DNA of 64,000 nucleotides from Thermoplasmata archaeon. GTDB taxonomy: Archaea > Thermoplasmatota > Thermoplasmata > Thermoplasmatales > Thermoplasmataceae. Below the pieces are notes generated by a model that saw nothing but the letters and a program-made list of their open reading frames with translations, was not told the origin of the DNA and did no database searches. The stretch is taken from positions 62,001 to 126,000 of the forward strand of contig JAJZXB010000004.1 in NCBI GenBank assembly GCA_021846395.1, written 5' to 3'. The translations under genes and the position numbers were made by a program. The number at the start of each line of letters is the position of its first letter. The stretch's first letter is position 1. Positions 1 through 8,712 of the stretch are shown here, in pieces.

Positions 1-511
1 ACTGTTCATGACCGGATGAGATGAAATAGCCAGTTATTGCATATCCCATCACCGATCCTAGGATAATAAACAGCCCATCTATTCCAGCAGCAGTTCCACG
101 CTGATCCTTCTTTAAAATATCCACAAACAATGGCTGGTATGCACCCACAGATATGTTTGACGAAACCTGGATTATCAAATATCCTGTAAGAATGCCAATA
201 ACAGTTATTCTTATTTCATTGTTGATGAATATTGCTGCTATTGCTAAAATAGCACCTATGAGAATATATGGCCCTCTTTTCCCCCATAATATATTGTATT
301 TGTCACTGGATGTTCCGGATAATAATCCAATAAAAACACCAGCTGATGTGCCAATAAAGGCAATTAAGCCAAGAAAAAGACTGTTTTGATGGTATATTAT
401 CAATTCAAGAGGGAGAATATATGATTCAAATGAAATCCACAGATAATTGGTTCCCATATGAATTACATTCATTCCAAACAGGTAATGCAAACTTTTTTTT
501 GACCGAATCAT
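1..511 (-). CDS. MFS transporter, N-terminal part (runs off window start)
   Basis: About 170 residues are visible; the rest lies beyond base 1. Translation from the ATG at 511 gives alternating hydrophobic segments and an MFS motif-A-like loop at about residues 66-82 (GTSSDKYN followed by WGKRGP). This marks the loop between TM2 and TM3 of the major facilitator superfamily. The pattern S-D-K...GKRGP resembles sugar or drug porters, but the substrate cannot be inferred. Start choice: the ATG at 511 is followed by a basic MIRSKK leader typical of an MFS N-terminus. Confidence 0.75.
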   Translation of the reverse strand, partial: MIRSKKSLHYLFGMNVIHMGTNYLWISFESYILPLELIIYHQNSLFLGLIAFIGTSAGVFIGLLSGTSSDKYNILWGKRGPYILIGAILAIAAIFINNEIRITVIGILTGYLIIQVSSNISVGAYQPLFVDILKKDQRGTAAGIDGLFIILGSVMGYAITGYFISSGHEQ

Positions 512-661
512 ATATAATAACTTTTATCCCATTCGGTTATTTAAGATAGCGTTTTTCAGAATTGCCCTGAAATATCAATACCTCTAACTTACCATGATAT
601 TGTAATTTCAATACTTTACAATAAAATCATAAATACAGGTATTTAATTAACATACAATAAA

Positions 662-1417
662 ATGATGATAAAAATAATGAAATATCCCGGTGCAAAGAAT
701 GCAGCAATAGATGATATAAATTACAACTACATTAAAACTGGCAAGAAATATTTTATTGATATATTTGGTGGCTCTGGCACAGTACTGTTAAATATAGATT
801 CTGGAAATAAGGTATATAATGATAAGGATCCAGAGTTGGCAAATTTATTCAAGGTTATTAAATACAGTTATCCAGAATTAAATTCAATGCTTATGAAAAT
901 AACTAAAACTAAGGAAACATTCCTGAATTATTATGAAAATAAAATAGCCATTGACTTTCCAAGGGATAATGTTTACAGTGCTTTTTTAACATTCTATAAA
1001 TATAACGTGAGCTTTGGCGGGATGGGCGAAACATACAATACAAGGGAAAAATCAATCTATACAAATTTAGTTAGAAAAATAGATCTGCTTGACCATATCA
1101 AAATGGAAATTAAAAAATGGACAGTAGAAAACAGGGATTATGCCTATATATTAAAAAAATATGACAGTGAAGATGCGTTTTTTTATCTTGATCCCCCATA
1201 TCCCGGAAAAAATTGGTATAATTTTAATTTTACACATGAGGATTTTATTCAGTTAAAAAAACTTCTCATGGAAATAAGTGGGAAATACCTGCTCAACTTT
1301 TATGCTGGGGAAGAAATTGAAAAATTATTTGGAAACCCATCATTTAAAAGAAAATACCGGACAGGAAATAATCAGAATGATGGCTATAAATACGTGTATT
1401 TCTACACGAATTTCTAA
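662..1417 (+). CDS. D12-class adenine-specific DNA methyltransferase (Dam-like), orphan
   Basis: 251 residues. N-terminal KYPGAKN followed by FGGSGTV (SAM-binding motif I, about residue 37) and a DPPYPGKN catalytic motif IV at about residue 177 identify an N6-adenine DNA methyltransferase of the D12/Dam class. ATGs at 662, 665 and 677 are possible; the family usually begins just before the KYPGAK motif, so 677 is also plausible. No endonuclease, specificity subunit or phage gene is next to it, so it is an orphan. Upstream is AT-rich with a TATA-like tract. Role (restriction protection, replication marking, or phage-derived) is unknown. Confidence 0.85.
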   Translation: MMIKIMKYPGAKNAAIDDINYNYIKTGKKYFIDIFGGSGTVLLNIDSGNKVYNDKDPELANLFKVIKYSYPELNSMLMKITKTKETFLNYYENKIAIDFPRDNVYSAFLTFYKYNVSFGGMGETYNTREKSIYTNLVRKIDLLDHIKMEIKKWTVENRDYAYILKKYDSEDAFFYLDPPYPGKNWYNFNFTHEDFIQLKKLLMEISGKYLLNFYAGEEIEKLFGNPSFKRKYRTGNNQNDGYKYVYFYTNF

Positions 1418-1498
1418 ATCGAAGATTCTATTTCTTTTAAATAATAGATCATGGTAATTTTACAAAAATATTATATTGAAAAAATTCATATTTATATT

Positions 1499-2185
1499 AT
1501 GAGAAATATTATTTTAACTGGTGTTGGAAATGGAATGAGCTGCAGCATAGCCAAACTGCTCTCTGAGAGTGGAAATAACCTTTTTTTGGTGGGAAGGTCA
1601 GAAACTGTAAAAATTATTGGTGAGCGTTTTGACATTCCCTATGCAATGTGCGACCTGAATAATTACGGCGAATTAAAAAACAGGTTAAATGAAATATTAA
1701 AGACATTTAATATAACAGACATTGTCCACTGTGCTGGCAATTATTTTAGTACTGAAGATATTTTCAATACTGATATTGATTTTTTTGAAACCGCGTTGAT
1801 GAACAATGCAAGAACATTTTTCAATGTGGTTAAATTAATATCACCTTATATGAAAAATAATGGCGGGTCAATTACTGTAATAGGTGCAGCAAAAAATGTT
1901 TACTACAACAGCAATCCGGGCTATGCAGCCGGAAAAGGTGCAGTTATCTATATGATGAAATCACTTGCAAGCCAGCTGGCTAAATACAACATTCGGGTGA
2001 ATTCAATATCACCTGGATTCACGGCAAAGGATGACTGTTTCAAAATGCCAGAAAACATAAAACTTCTCTCAAATAGAAGAAATCCATCATATTATATTGC
2101 TCTCGCAGTTAACCAAATGGTTGAAAATAATATTATAACAGGGCAGAACATTGATGTAGATGGTGGAAATAGCACACAAATATAA
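1499..2185 (+). CDS. SDR-family NAD(P)-dependent oxidoreductase
   Basis: 228 residues. The N-terminus has the Rossmann signature TGVGNGMS, and the C-terminal half has the YAAGK form of the YxxxK catalytic pair and the NSISPGF and DVDGG landmarks of classical short-chain dehydrogenases. The Ser usually found upstream of the Tyr falls in VIGAAKN, so the catalytic Ser is replaced or displaced. The ORF is open from 1451, but ATG 1499 matches the family start and lies about 25 nt after an AT-rich TATA-like stretch. Substrate unknown. It converges on the Rieske gene, whose stop is 8 bp away. Confidence 0.8.
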   Translation: MRNIILTGVGNGMSCSIAKLLSESGNNLFLVGRSETVKIIGERFDIPYAMCDLNNYGELKNRLNEILKTFNITDIVHCAGNYFSTEDIFNTDIDFFETALMNNARTFFNVVKLISPYMKNNGGSITVIGAAKNVYYNSNPGYAAGKGAVIYMMKSLASQLAKYNIRVNSISPGFTAKDDCFKMPENIKLLSNRRNPSYYIALAVNQMVENNIITGQNIDVDGGNSTQI

Positions 2186-2193
2186 AATAAATA

Positions 2194-2529
2194 TTATAAA
2201 TTTATCATAATTTCGTTGTTTTCTGCTTTGACTTCGTAGGATTTAAGGTCAGAAGCATCTTTTCTGGTCATAAATTTAAATAATCCATTGATGTTTTTTT
2301 CAACTTTTCCTGTTTGAATGTTGAATATCGCATGGTGTTTTGGGCATATTATTGTGTTGTTGTCCTTTTTTCCTTTTGCAAGCTCTGCTCCAAGGTGTGA
2401 ACAGATTGCATCAATTGCATAGAACTTGTCATCCATATTTGATACAATAATTTTCTTTCCGTTTATATTGTACTCCTTTATTTCTCCCTGCTTCAGTTCA
2501 TCCGATTTGCCTATTTTATTCCATGCCAT
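2194..2529 (-). CDS. Rieske [2Fe-2S] ferredoxin-like protein
   Basis: 111 residues starting MAWNKIG. The two Rieske cluster motifs are CSHLG (CxH) and CPKHH (CxxH), the cluster of soluble Rieske ferredoxins, as in dioxygenase-type or NirD-like small electron carriers. There is no membrane anchor, so it is probably cytosolic. The ORF opens at a TTG at 2538 but the ATG at 2529 fits better. A nearly identical but 3'-truncated copy lies at 3691-3936, so this is the intact member. No oxygenase partner is adjacent; the electron acceptor is unknown. Confidence 0.88.
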   Translation of the reverse strand: MAWNKIGKSDELKQGEIKEYNINGKKIIVSNMDDKFYAIDAICSHLGAELAKGKKDNNTIICPKHHAIFNIQTGKVEKNINGLFKFMTRKDASDLKSYEVKAENNEIMINL

Positions 2530-2536
2530 TTTTATC
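2320..2536 (-). repeat. Direct repeat copy A covering the 5' part of the Rieske gene
   Basis: About 200 bp matching 3720-3943 with only scattered differences, in the same orientation. It contains the start region and both cluster motifs of the Rieske gene. This is a recent partial duplication. Confidence 0.9.
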
Positions 2537-3034
2537 AATAGAATAATATAATTGAAGTATTAAAGATTTCTTAAAATTTTAAAATATTTTATACAAATTG
2601 TAAAATATAATTATTATATAACGTAATTTTACAAATTTAATCGAATTTTTATAAAATTATGCGGTGTTTACTTCAACCTTAACAAAAACAAAAAAATAAA
2701 ATTAAAAGAATCAGAAACAGTAATAACCAGAGATTATATGGTAAATGCCCTTATTGACATTCCATCTGGAAATTCAAATTATTATGATGAAATATGATAA
2801 CATATAGTGGGAGTCGATTATTTAATTAAATGGATGTGACAAAAACGCCTAGATTCCTAAGAATTAAGAGTTGCTCCGCAGCATAGATGAAGTATTTAAA
2901 TGCTAAGAGAAGTTGACAGTAATATGATACCTGTCGAAGACATCTTATACAAAATAAAATTAACGGCATTCAATAATTGAACCTCTTCTCATACTCTTTA
3001 TGAGGAAACCACTCCAGCAATATTGCAATTATTT
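2530..3034. other. Intergenic, AT-rich, probable gene debris
   Basis: No intact gene seen. On the + strand about 2698-2797 there is a short open stretch reading LKESETVITRDYMVNALID and ending at a TGA, which looks like a fragment of a lost gene but cannot be assigned. On the - strand, just before the toxin relic, a 22-residue frame (VEIIAILLEWFPHKEYEKR) is also protein-like. Confidence 0.4.
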
Positions 3035-3145
3035 CTACTTCGCTCCCAGAAACTTGTAGAGAGATGGGTTATTTGCTTTCACCTCGAAATATGCGCGTTG
3101 AGTATCCTCATCCGCGAATACCACAGTGATCTTCTTATCGATCAC
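3035..3145 (-). pseudogene. Truncated RelE/ParE-like toxin remnant
   Basis: Reading from a GTG at 3145 that overlaps the stop codon of the upstream winged-helix gene gives 36 residues (VIDKKITVVFADEDTQRAY...) before a TAG at 3035-3037. From memory this resembles the start of an archaeal RelE-like toxin family normally encoded just after this type of small winged-helix protein, but the usual C-terminal half is missing. The overlap suggests translational coupling in the ancestral pair. The family assignment is from recall of sequence style, not a search. Confidence 0.4.
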
Positions 3146-3411
3146 TACTTTAACACCAGCTTGCTGTCGCTGTACTTTCTAACTAGTTCGGGATTCCACA
3201 CCCAGATTATCTTACCCTCTTTTTGAACGACCTTACCTGAATCTTCCAGATATGAGATGATCAGGTTGAATGTTTGGTACATTACTTTCTTCTTAAGTGA
3301 AAGCCATAGCTGCCTCTTTGACGGATATTCTTCTGCCTTTTTTAAAGCATCTTCTATCATTAAAATAGTATCTAGCCTTGGATAATGTGTTATTGTCTTG
3401 TTTCCCATCAT
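3145..3411 (-). CDS. Small winged-helix DNA-binding protein, possible antitoxin
   Basis: 88 residues from MMGNKTITHYPRLDTILM. The composition (three helices, then VVQKEGKIIWVWN as a beta wing) fits a small winged helix-turn-helix protein of a type common in Sulfolobales and Thermoplasmatales. The ORF is open from 3447 but ATG 3411 or 3408 lies about 25 nt after a tight AT-only tract (about 3418-3440) that would serve as TATA box. A truncated RelE-like frame overlaps its stop, so it may be the surviving antitoxin of a broken toxin-antitoxin pair. Confidence 0.6.
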   Translation of the reverse strand: MMGNKTITHYPRLDTILMIEDALKKAEEYPSKRQLWLSLKKKVMYQTFNLIISYLEDSGKVVQKEGKIIWVWNPELVRKYSDSKLVLK

Positions 3412-3568
3412 GCTGTATATCTCTATATAATATATAAATTTATACACACCCCCAACTAGAAAGAAGATACAATAGTGATTGTAAAATACATTTTTCTAAA
3501 GATATGCCATCTCTAGGAATAAATGGAGAGTCACGTAAATAATTAAGCGGATGCGTATTGTGGAAGAC

Positions 3569-3652
3569 TTAGCAAGACGTATATCCCTCAAGTTTCAGAC
3601 TTAAATGTTTCTCCCAGTTGTTTGCCCAATGAAAAATAGTGTCGAAATGAAT
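3569..3652 (-). pseudogene. Probable transposase fragment
   Basis: A 27-residue open stretch (SIHFDTIFHWANNWEKHLSL...) ends at the TAA at 3569-3571. An overlapping frame continues from the junction of the truncated Rieske gene (DIILDKQHVDPIRWKAL). The composition resembles insertion-sequence coding DNA, but the family is not recognised. It lies exactly where the second Rieske copy loses its 3' end. Confidence 0.3.
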
Positions 3653-3690
3653 GGATCAATGCTTTCCACCTGATCGGATCAACGTGCTGC

Positions 3691-3936
3691 TTATCCAGAA
3701 TAATATCTTTTCTGACATTTTTGAATATTGAACTGTGCACGATGTTTTGGGCATATTATTGTGTTGTTGTCCTTTTTTCCTTTTGCAAGCTCTGCTCCAA
3801 GGTGTGAACAGATTGCATCAATTGCATAGAACTTGTCATCCATATTTGATACAAGAATTTTCTTTCCGTTTATATTGTACTCCTTTATTTTTCCCTGTTT
3901 CAGTCCATCCGATTTGCCTATTTTGCTCCACGCCAT
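3691..3936 (-). pseudogene. Truncated second copy of the Rieske ferredoxin gene
   Basis: 81 residues from ATG 3936. Residues 1-73 match the intact Rieske protein almost exactly, including CSHLG and CPKH, then the frame runs into unrelated sequence (KCQKRYYSG) and stops. The lost part supplies the last beta strands of the Rieske fold, about 35 residues, so a stable protein is doubtful although both cluster motifs are retained. The break point abuts transposase-like debris, so insertion or recombination truncated the gene after duplication. Confidence 0.75.
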
Positions 3937-3943
3937 TTCAATC
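3720..3943 (-). repeat. Direct repeat copy B of the Rieske 5' region
   Basis: Partner of the repeat at 2320-2536. The differences are few point changes such as GAAGGG-type substitutions and an ATG GCG in place of ATG GCA at the start. Same orientation, 1.4 kb apart. Confidence 0.88.
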
Positions 3944-4200
3944 AAAACTATAACTGATAGAATTATTAAAAGATTCTTTTGGAAAGTGTAACGTTAACGT
4001 AATGCCATGGTATTAATTCTTATTCCTGACAGCTTAATTTGCCACATCAATTACCTCCAAACCAGTTTTTGTAGTAAATACGAGTGCATGAAGATTTGAT
4101 GGCAATACAAAATGAAAGCATATACTGATGATGGGAGACATATGCAATCGGGTTCCATTAAAAAAAATAAAGTGGAAAATTATGATTATTTGAACTATCT

Positions 4201-4998
4201 TTATTTTTTTATAGAAACACCGGTGGTAACACTTTTTATAATTTCTTTCATATCATTGTGTGACCCAATAAACATTTTCCATGCAGAATTTAAATCTATA
4301 TCATCTGATATTAATATTCCTCCCTTATTCAATTTATCATACGCCCAGCGATATTCAAAGGTCATGTTATCTTGTGTATGCAGAGAGTCATGCATAAATA
4401 TATCAATATTTTCTTTTAGTTCTGGCAAAACGTCACTAGTTGAACCTTTGATAATTTTCCAGTTTTCCCTCAAATCATCGGGAACAACAAATCCAATTTT
4501 ATATTTCTTTTTGCATAGCTCAACGTCATCGGAAATATCTATGCTAATAAGCCTCCCCTTGCCATTCAATTTTAGAGCTGACAGAATAATATAGGATGAG
4601 AATCCTCTAGATATGCCCGTTTCAACATACACATCCGGCATGTATTTCCTGGCCATCATGAAAATGATGCCGTGCGTTCCTTGTAGTCCCCACGAGTTGC
4701 TGGGCCATTCAGTGCATGCTTCTCTAAGTTTAGAATAAATATCCATACATACATTATAAAATATACTAAGATCACCCTCCGAATATGAGTTAAATTTATG
4801 TGACCAATAATAATAATTGATAATTGCCCACGCTGCACCAACTGGCACCTTTTCAAACTTCACTCCGTTTTTAAATTTTATATCAACCTGTATATACTCG
4901 TTGTTATGCCATTTACTAAAGGAATTTATAACATTCAAACTATTTTTTACAGACCAGAATACATAATATGATTTCTTTAAATTTTTAAGTATATTCAC
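4201..4998 (-). CDS. Class I SAM-dependent methyltransferase, CmcI/Methyltransf_24-like
   Basis: 265 residues. VYVETGISRGFSS (motif I, about residue 125) binds the SAM methionine, LISIDIS is the acidic end of strand 2, and FMHDSLHT and GGILISDDID match the metal-dependent O-methyltransferase-like group that includes CmcI and glycan or sugar O-methyltransferases. The protein is soluble. The start at 4998 is supported by a TATA-like TTTATAAAA about 25 nt upstream. It stands alone, so the acceptor (a surface glycan is one guess) is not known. Confidence 0.75.
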   Translation of the reverse strand: MNILKNLKKSYYVFWSVKNSLNVINSFSKWHNNEYIQVDIKFKNGVKFEKVPVGAAWAIINYYYWSHKFNSYSEGDLSIFYNVCMDIYSKLREACTEWPSNSWGLQGTHGIIFMMARKYMPDVYVETGISRGFSSYIILSALKLNGKGRLISIDISDDVELCKKKYKIGFVVPDDLRENWKIIKGSTSDVLPELKENIDIFMHDSLHTQDNMTFEYRWAYDKLNKGGILISDDIDLNSAWKMFIGSHNDMKEIIKSVTTGVSIKK

Positions 4999-5039
4999 TC
5001 TGTATAATAATTATGTTTTATAAATATATTTGTATATAT

Positions 5040-5504
5040 TTATTCCTTATTCGCTTCATGAAAAAGGTGGTTGACCATTTCTCTAATAATGCCAAATGCT
5101 ATCTTTTGGGCCTGCTCTGATCCTGGCAACGTGAATATTATCTTTCCCCTGTAAATAAACAGTGAAGCATCAGAAATGTATGGAAAAATCCCACCTGATC
5201 TGCTTCTAAATAATTCCCCAAATCCATTGATTTCCTTATCGCATATTTTTCTTATGGATAGTGATGTCTGGTCAAGCCTTGACACACCAGTTCCGCCAAT
5301 ATATATGAAAACATCATATTTACTATAATTATAAAACAGCTCATTTAAAATCTGAACCTCGTCATCCTTCACAATTGACCGGGAATAATTATCCTTAATT
5401 AAATCTCCCATGATTTTTCCTGATATGTCATTCTCCATTCTCCTTGAGGATGAAACAGTTATTACAAGATATTTCAAATTATATTCAGTATCACTGTGGT
5501 GCAT
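5040..5504 (-). CDS. moaB: MoaB/MogA-family molybdopterin adenylyltransferase
   Basis: 154 residues. Landmarks of the MoaB/MogA fold are IYIGGTGVSRLDQT (nucleotide and molybdopterin-binding loop), GFGELFR and the C-terminal FTLPGSEQA. The enzyme activates molybdopterin by adenylylation before metal insertion. Its start overlaps the end of moaC by 14 bp, so the two are co-transcribed and probably translationally coupled. Thermoplasmatales use MoaB in place of a Cnx1G/MogA protein. Confidence 0.9.
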   Translation of the reverse strand: MHHSDTEYNLKYLVITVSSSRRMENDISGKIMGDLIKDNYSRSIVKDDEVQILNELFYNYSKYDVFIYIGGTGVSRLDQTSLSIRKICDKEINGFGELFRSRSGGIFPYISDASLFIYRGKIIFTLPGSEQAQKIAFGIIREMVNHLFHEANKE

Positions 5505-5934
5505 TTATTTCCTCCTTTTTTTTATAAACAACATGAACATTAGATATTGATGTTTCTGGATAATTTCCATTGTCATCCTTTTCAAGATATTTCACCATAT
5601 CCCATATTGTTAACAGTGATGTTAAAACACCATTAATTGCCTCCATTTCAACACCAGTTCTGTATATGGCCCTAACCTGGCATAATGATTCAATATTTTC
5701 TCTATTTATTTTAAATTCATAATTTATGGCTGAAACAGGAACTGGATGACAGTATGGGATACTGCCCGAGGTATTTTTAACAGCCATTGTTCCGGCAATT
5801 TTGGCAGTCTCCAACACATCGCCCTTCTTCACCTCACCACTGGTTATCTTTGCTATTGTATCAGTTTTAAGATGGATTGTTCCCGTGGCCATGGCGTCCC
5901 TAAAAACAACTTTCTTATCGCTTATATCAATCAT
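5491..5934 (-). CDS. moaC: Cyclic pyranopterin monophosphate synthase
   Basis: 147 residues. MIDISDK at the start, KGDVLETAKIAGTMAVK, SIPYCHPVP and the EMEAINGVLTSLLTIWDM block are the conserved MoaC elements, including the Lys, His and Asp of the active site. It converts 3',8-cyclo-GTP, the MoaA product, to cyclic pyranopterin monophosphate. It is the first gene of a two-gene operon with moaB; moaA/moaD and moaE are in the same window but 50-57 kb away. Confidence 0.93.
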   Translation of the reverse strand: MIDISDKKVVFRDAMATGTIHLKTDTIAKITSGEVKKGDVLETAKIAGTMAVKNTSGSIPYCHPVPVSAINYEFKINRENIESLCQVRAIYRTGVEMEAINGVLTSLLTIWDMVKYLEKDDNGNYPETSISNVHVVYKKKEEINAPQ

Positions 5935-6160
5935 GGGTATAAATATGTAAATTTATTATTAAACATTATTGAATTTTTATAAATTTTACTGAAGATTAAG
6001 TAGATCGATAAAGGTTTAACCTTTCAGAATTGAAATATAAAGGCTTCAACCGCTTAAAGCTTTTATTAATTTTATCAAATGTATCCTCTAGTTGTAATAA
6101 AAAAAATCGGTATGAATAAAGGAATATTGCCATTTAAAAATTGTCGATCATGGGTTAAAC

Positions 6161-6742
6161 CTATTTCAGGTTATTTATAAAGAATTCGTGAATCTTTGTG
6201 TTGCCGGTTAACTCGGGATGGAATGTCATAGCAATAACATTCTTATTTTTTTTATTATTTTTAACAACCACGGGGTTATTATTGTATTCAGCAAGGACGT
6301 CAGCATCACGGACATTTTCTATTTCCGGAGCTCTGATAAAAACTGCATCAAAATTCCCTATATTTTTTATCTCTATATTCTGAATAAATGAATTTATCTG
6401 CCTTCCATAGGCATTTCTTTTTATTCCCATATTGATTAAATTCATTCCATTTACACGAGTGTCATTTGTATTTTTCGACAGTATAATTGCACCAGCACAT
6501 GTTCCCATAATGCCCATCCCTTCATTTGCCATTTCAATTATTCTATCGTAAATATCATTTTGAATTATAAATTTAAAAATAACTGTACTTTCACCACCTG
6601 GAATTATAAGCCCCTCAAGATTTGCCAGAGTATTTTTATTGTTTACCGCTACAGGGTTTACATTCAATTTTTTTGAAAGTTTTTTAATCATTAAGTAGTG
6701 CTCGGAAACGTCTCCCTGTATATTTAGAATGCCTATATTCAT
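6161..6742 (-). CDS. pdxT: Pyridoxal 5'-phosphate synthase glutaminase subunit
   Basis: 193 residues. MNIGILNIQGDVSEH at the start, LIIPGGEST, the nucleophile elbow GTCAGAIIL (Cys about residue 82) and FHPELTG (His-Glu of the catalytic triad) give PdxT, a class I glutamine amidotransferase. It supplies ammonia to PdxS for de novo vitamin B6 synthesis. PdxS is not in the window. It is divergent from the M20 hydrolase with an 83-bp shared promoter region. Confidence 0.93.
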   Translation of the reverse strand: MNIGILNIQGDVSEHYLMIKKLSKKLNVNPVAVNNKNTLANLEGLIIPGGESTVIFKFIIQNDIYDRIIEMANEGMGIMGTCAGAIILSKNTNDTRVNGMNLINMGIKRNAYGRQINSFIQNIEIKNIGNFDAVFIRAPEIENVRDADVLAEYNNNPVVVKNNKKNKNVIAMTFHPELTGNTKIHEFFINNLK

Positions 6743-6825
6743 GAATCATTATTGCCATAAAATATTAAAATATATTCAGAACCGCAGTTTTGCAATAAAA
6801 TCCATAAATTACAATATGATTATAT

Positions 6826-7986
6826 ATGGATGATTTATCTTATTTCATGAATACAGAGGAATATATTATATCTTTAAGAAGGTATTTCCATGAATATCCA
6901 GAATTGAGTTTTAAGGAATATAAAACAGCAGATAAAATTGAGGAAGAACTGATAAAGCTTGGATTGAAGCCTGAAAGAATAACAGAAACAGGGATAATAT
7001 GTGATATAAGGGGAAATGGAAATAAAACAGTGGCTATAAGAGCAGATATAGATGCACTGCCAGTAAAGGAAGAAAATAATATTGAGTTTAAATCAAAAAA
7101 TGAAGGTATCATGCATGCATGTGGCCATGATACACATATTGCAATGCTTCTTGGTGTTGCAAAAATGTTTTCCGAGGAAAAGAACATAAATGGAAATATA
7201 AGATTGATATTCCAGCCTGCTGAGGAATTACCTCCTGGAGGTGCACCTGCCATGATAAAAAATGGATGCCTTGATGGAGTAGACTATATAATAGGCCAGC
7301 ATATTTGGGGAAATAAGGAAATGGGTAAAGCATATATTTATGATCATGAAATGATGTCAAACGCTGATAGATTCGTGATCAAAATTAATGGAAAAGGTGG
7401 CCACGGATCAGCACCACAGGATGCAATAGATATTATTTACATTTCAGCCCATCTAGTTGAAATGCTCAATACGATAGTGTCAAGGGAAATAGACCCGCAG
7501 GAACCTGCAGTACTTACAGTTGGAACCTTCTACTCTGGAACCAGATTCAATGTCATAGCGTCCCATGCTGAATTAACTGGGACTGTAAGGACATTTTCAA
7601 GGGAGGTACAGGAAAAGATAGAGAGGAGAATAGGAGAAATTCTTAATGGCCTGAAGGAAACATATAAAATTAAATATGAATACGAATTTGAAAAGGGCTA
7701 TCCTGTTCTGATTAATAATGAAGAGGTTTCAAAAATTATAGAGATGAATGCTATTGGGATTCTTGGGAAGGAAAATATTATCCATCCTAAACCGGATATG
7801 GGAGGTGAAGATTTTGCATACTATTTGCAGAAAATTCCTGGTGCATATTACTTTCTTGGCGGCGGCAACAGGAAAAAAAATATGTTTTCACCAAATCACA
7901 GCTCCACATTCAATATAGATGAAAGAGCATTATACAGTGGATCCCTGATTCTTAAAAAATCTGCAGAATCCTTTCTTAAAAAATAA
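6826..7986 (+). CDS. M20-family metal-dependent amidohydrolase (N-acyl amino acid hydrolase or carboxypeptidase)
   Basis: 386 residues, full length for the family. Metal-site motifs are HACGHDTHIAML (about residue 98), FQPAEELPPGG with the catalytic Glu pair (about 130) and MGGEDFAYY near the C-terminus. The middle lid domain contains GKGGHGSAP. Members remove acyl groups from amino acids (hippurate hydrolase, aminoacylase, IAA-amino acid hydrolase, Sulfolobus CPSA); substrate cannot be settled from sequence. A TATA-like CCATAAATT sits about 22 nt before ATG 6826, consistent with a leaderless message. Confidence 0.9.
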   Translation: MDDLSYFMNTEEYIISLRRYFHEYPELSFKEYKTADKIEEELIKLGLKPERITETGIICDIRGNGNKTVAIRADIDALPVKEENNIEFKSKNEGIMHACGHDTHIAMLLGVAKMFSEEKNINGNIRLIFQPAEELPPGGAPAMIKNGCLDGVDYIIGQHIWGNKEMGKAYIYDHEMMSNADRFVIKINGKGGHGSAPQDAIDIIYISAHLVEMLNTIVSREIDPQEPAVLTVGTFYSGTRFNVIASHAELTGTVRTFSREVQEKIERRIGEILNGLKETYKIKYEYEFEKGYPVLINNEEVSKIIEMNAIGILGKENIIHPKPDMGGEDFAYYLQKIPGAYYFLGGGNRKKNMFSPNHSSTFNIDERALYSGSLILKKSAESFLKK

Positions 7987-7998
7987 TTAAATTTATTT

Positions 7999-8505
7999 TT
8001 AAACCTGAGTTATTTCAGTTGGGATTGGGTTTGCTATTGCATATAATGCTGGACAGGCTTTTTTTGAAAGTTCAAGTATTTCTTTAATATCTCTATCTGC
8101 TTCAACATCTATTTTAAGAGATCTGATTATTGGAAAATCCGAAATTGAAACAACAGGACCAATATCATAATACAGATGCCCTTTAAATTTTAATTTCTTC
8201 AATTCAACGCCATTTTTTGCAGCCTGTATTGCAACTGTTGAGGCAAAACATGACATCACGCCCATCATTAAATAATTCAAGGGTGTTGCGTGCACGCCTC
8301 TTCCACCAAGTATTCCTGGCTCATCGGCCCCAAAAACAAATTTAGCCCTTTCGGAGGTGAGTTGGGCTGTGAACATGGGGCTGCCATCAAAATGAAATTC
8401 ACCGTCTATGTGTTTTTCAGTTAAAAAATGTCCATTTTTATCTGAAACCTTTTTTGTTGTTTCTTCAAGGATGTCCATATCTATGTTATTTACGTATTTC
8501 ACCAT
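7999..8505 (-). CDS. OsmC/Ohr-family protein
   Basis: 168 residues. The two redox Cys of the fold are in SCFAST (about residue 92) and KKACPALYAI (about 149), and the N-terminal part ends with GGRGVHATPLNYLMMG, typical of OsmC proteins. Members reduce organic peroxides with thiol cofactors, which fits an aerobic acidophile. It converges with the M20 gene, 12 bp between stops. Confidence 0.88.
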   Translation of the reverse strand: MVKYVNNIDMDILEETTKKVSDKNGHFLTEKHIDGEFHFDGSPMFTAQLTSERAKFVFGADEPGILGGRGVHATPLNYLMMGVMSCFASTVAIQAAKNGVELKKLKFKGHLYYDIGPVVSISDFPIIRSLKIDVEADRDIKEILELSKKACPALYAIANPIPTEITQV

Positions 8506-8712
8506 ACTATATCAAAAATAAAACATATTGCATTATTTAAGGATTTGTATTTGTGGCATCTTTCCTGTATCAATGTTTATATTTATTTTTTATTTGTGAT
8601 AATTCTTGTTCAGAAATTTTAACAGAATCCATCATTTCTGTTTAAAAAATATTAGGGGTTGGAATTTTATAACTACCTCCAACTCATATTAATGTTTAAA
8701 AAATACAATAAT

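Noticed and set aside
2698-2797. Open stretch LKESETVITRDYMVNALID on the + strand
   Set aside because: Too short, no start with promoter, and no family recognised.
3023-3226. 67-residue + strand ORF opposite the winged-helix gene
   Set aside because: It is the antisense shadow of the winged-helix and toxin-remnant frames, which have better protein-like composition.
6001-6160. Repeat-like runs and a possible hairpin between moaC and pdxT
   Set aside because: Only low-complexity AT sequence; no stable stem or repeat copy elsewhere was seen.
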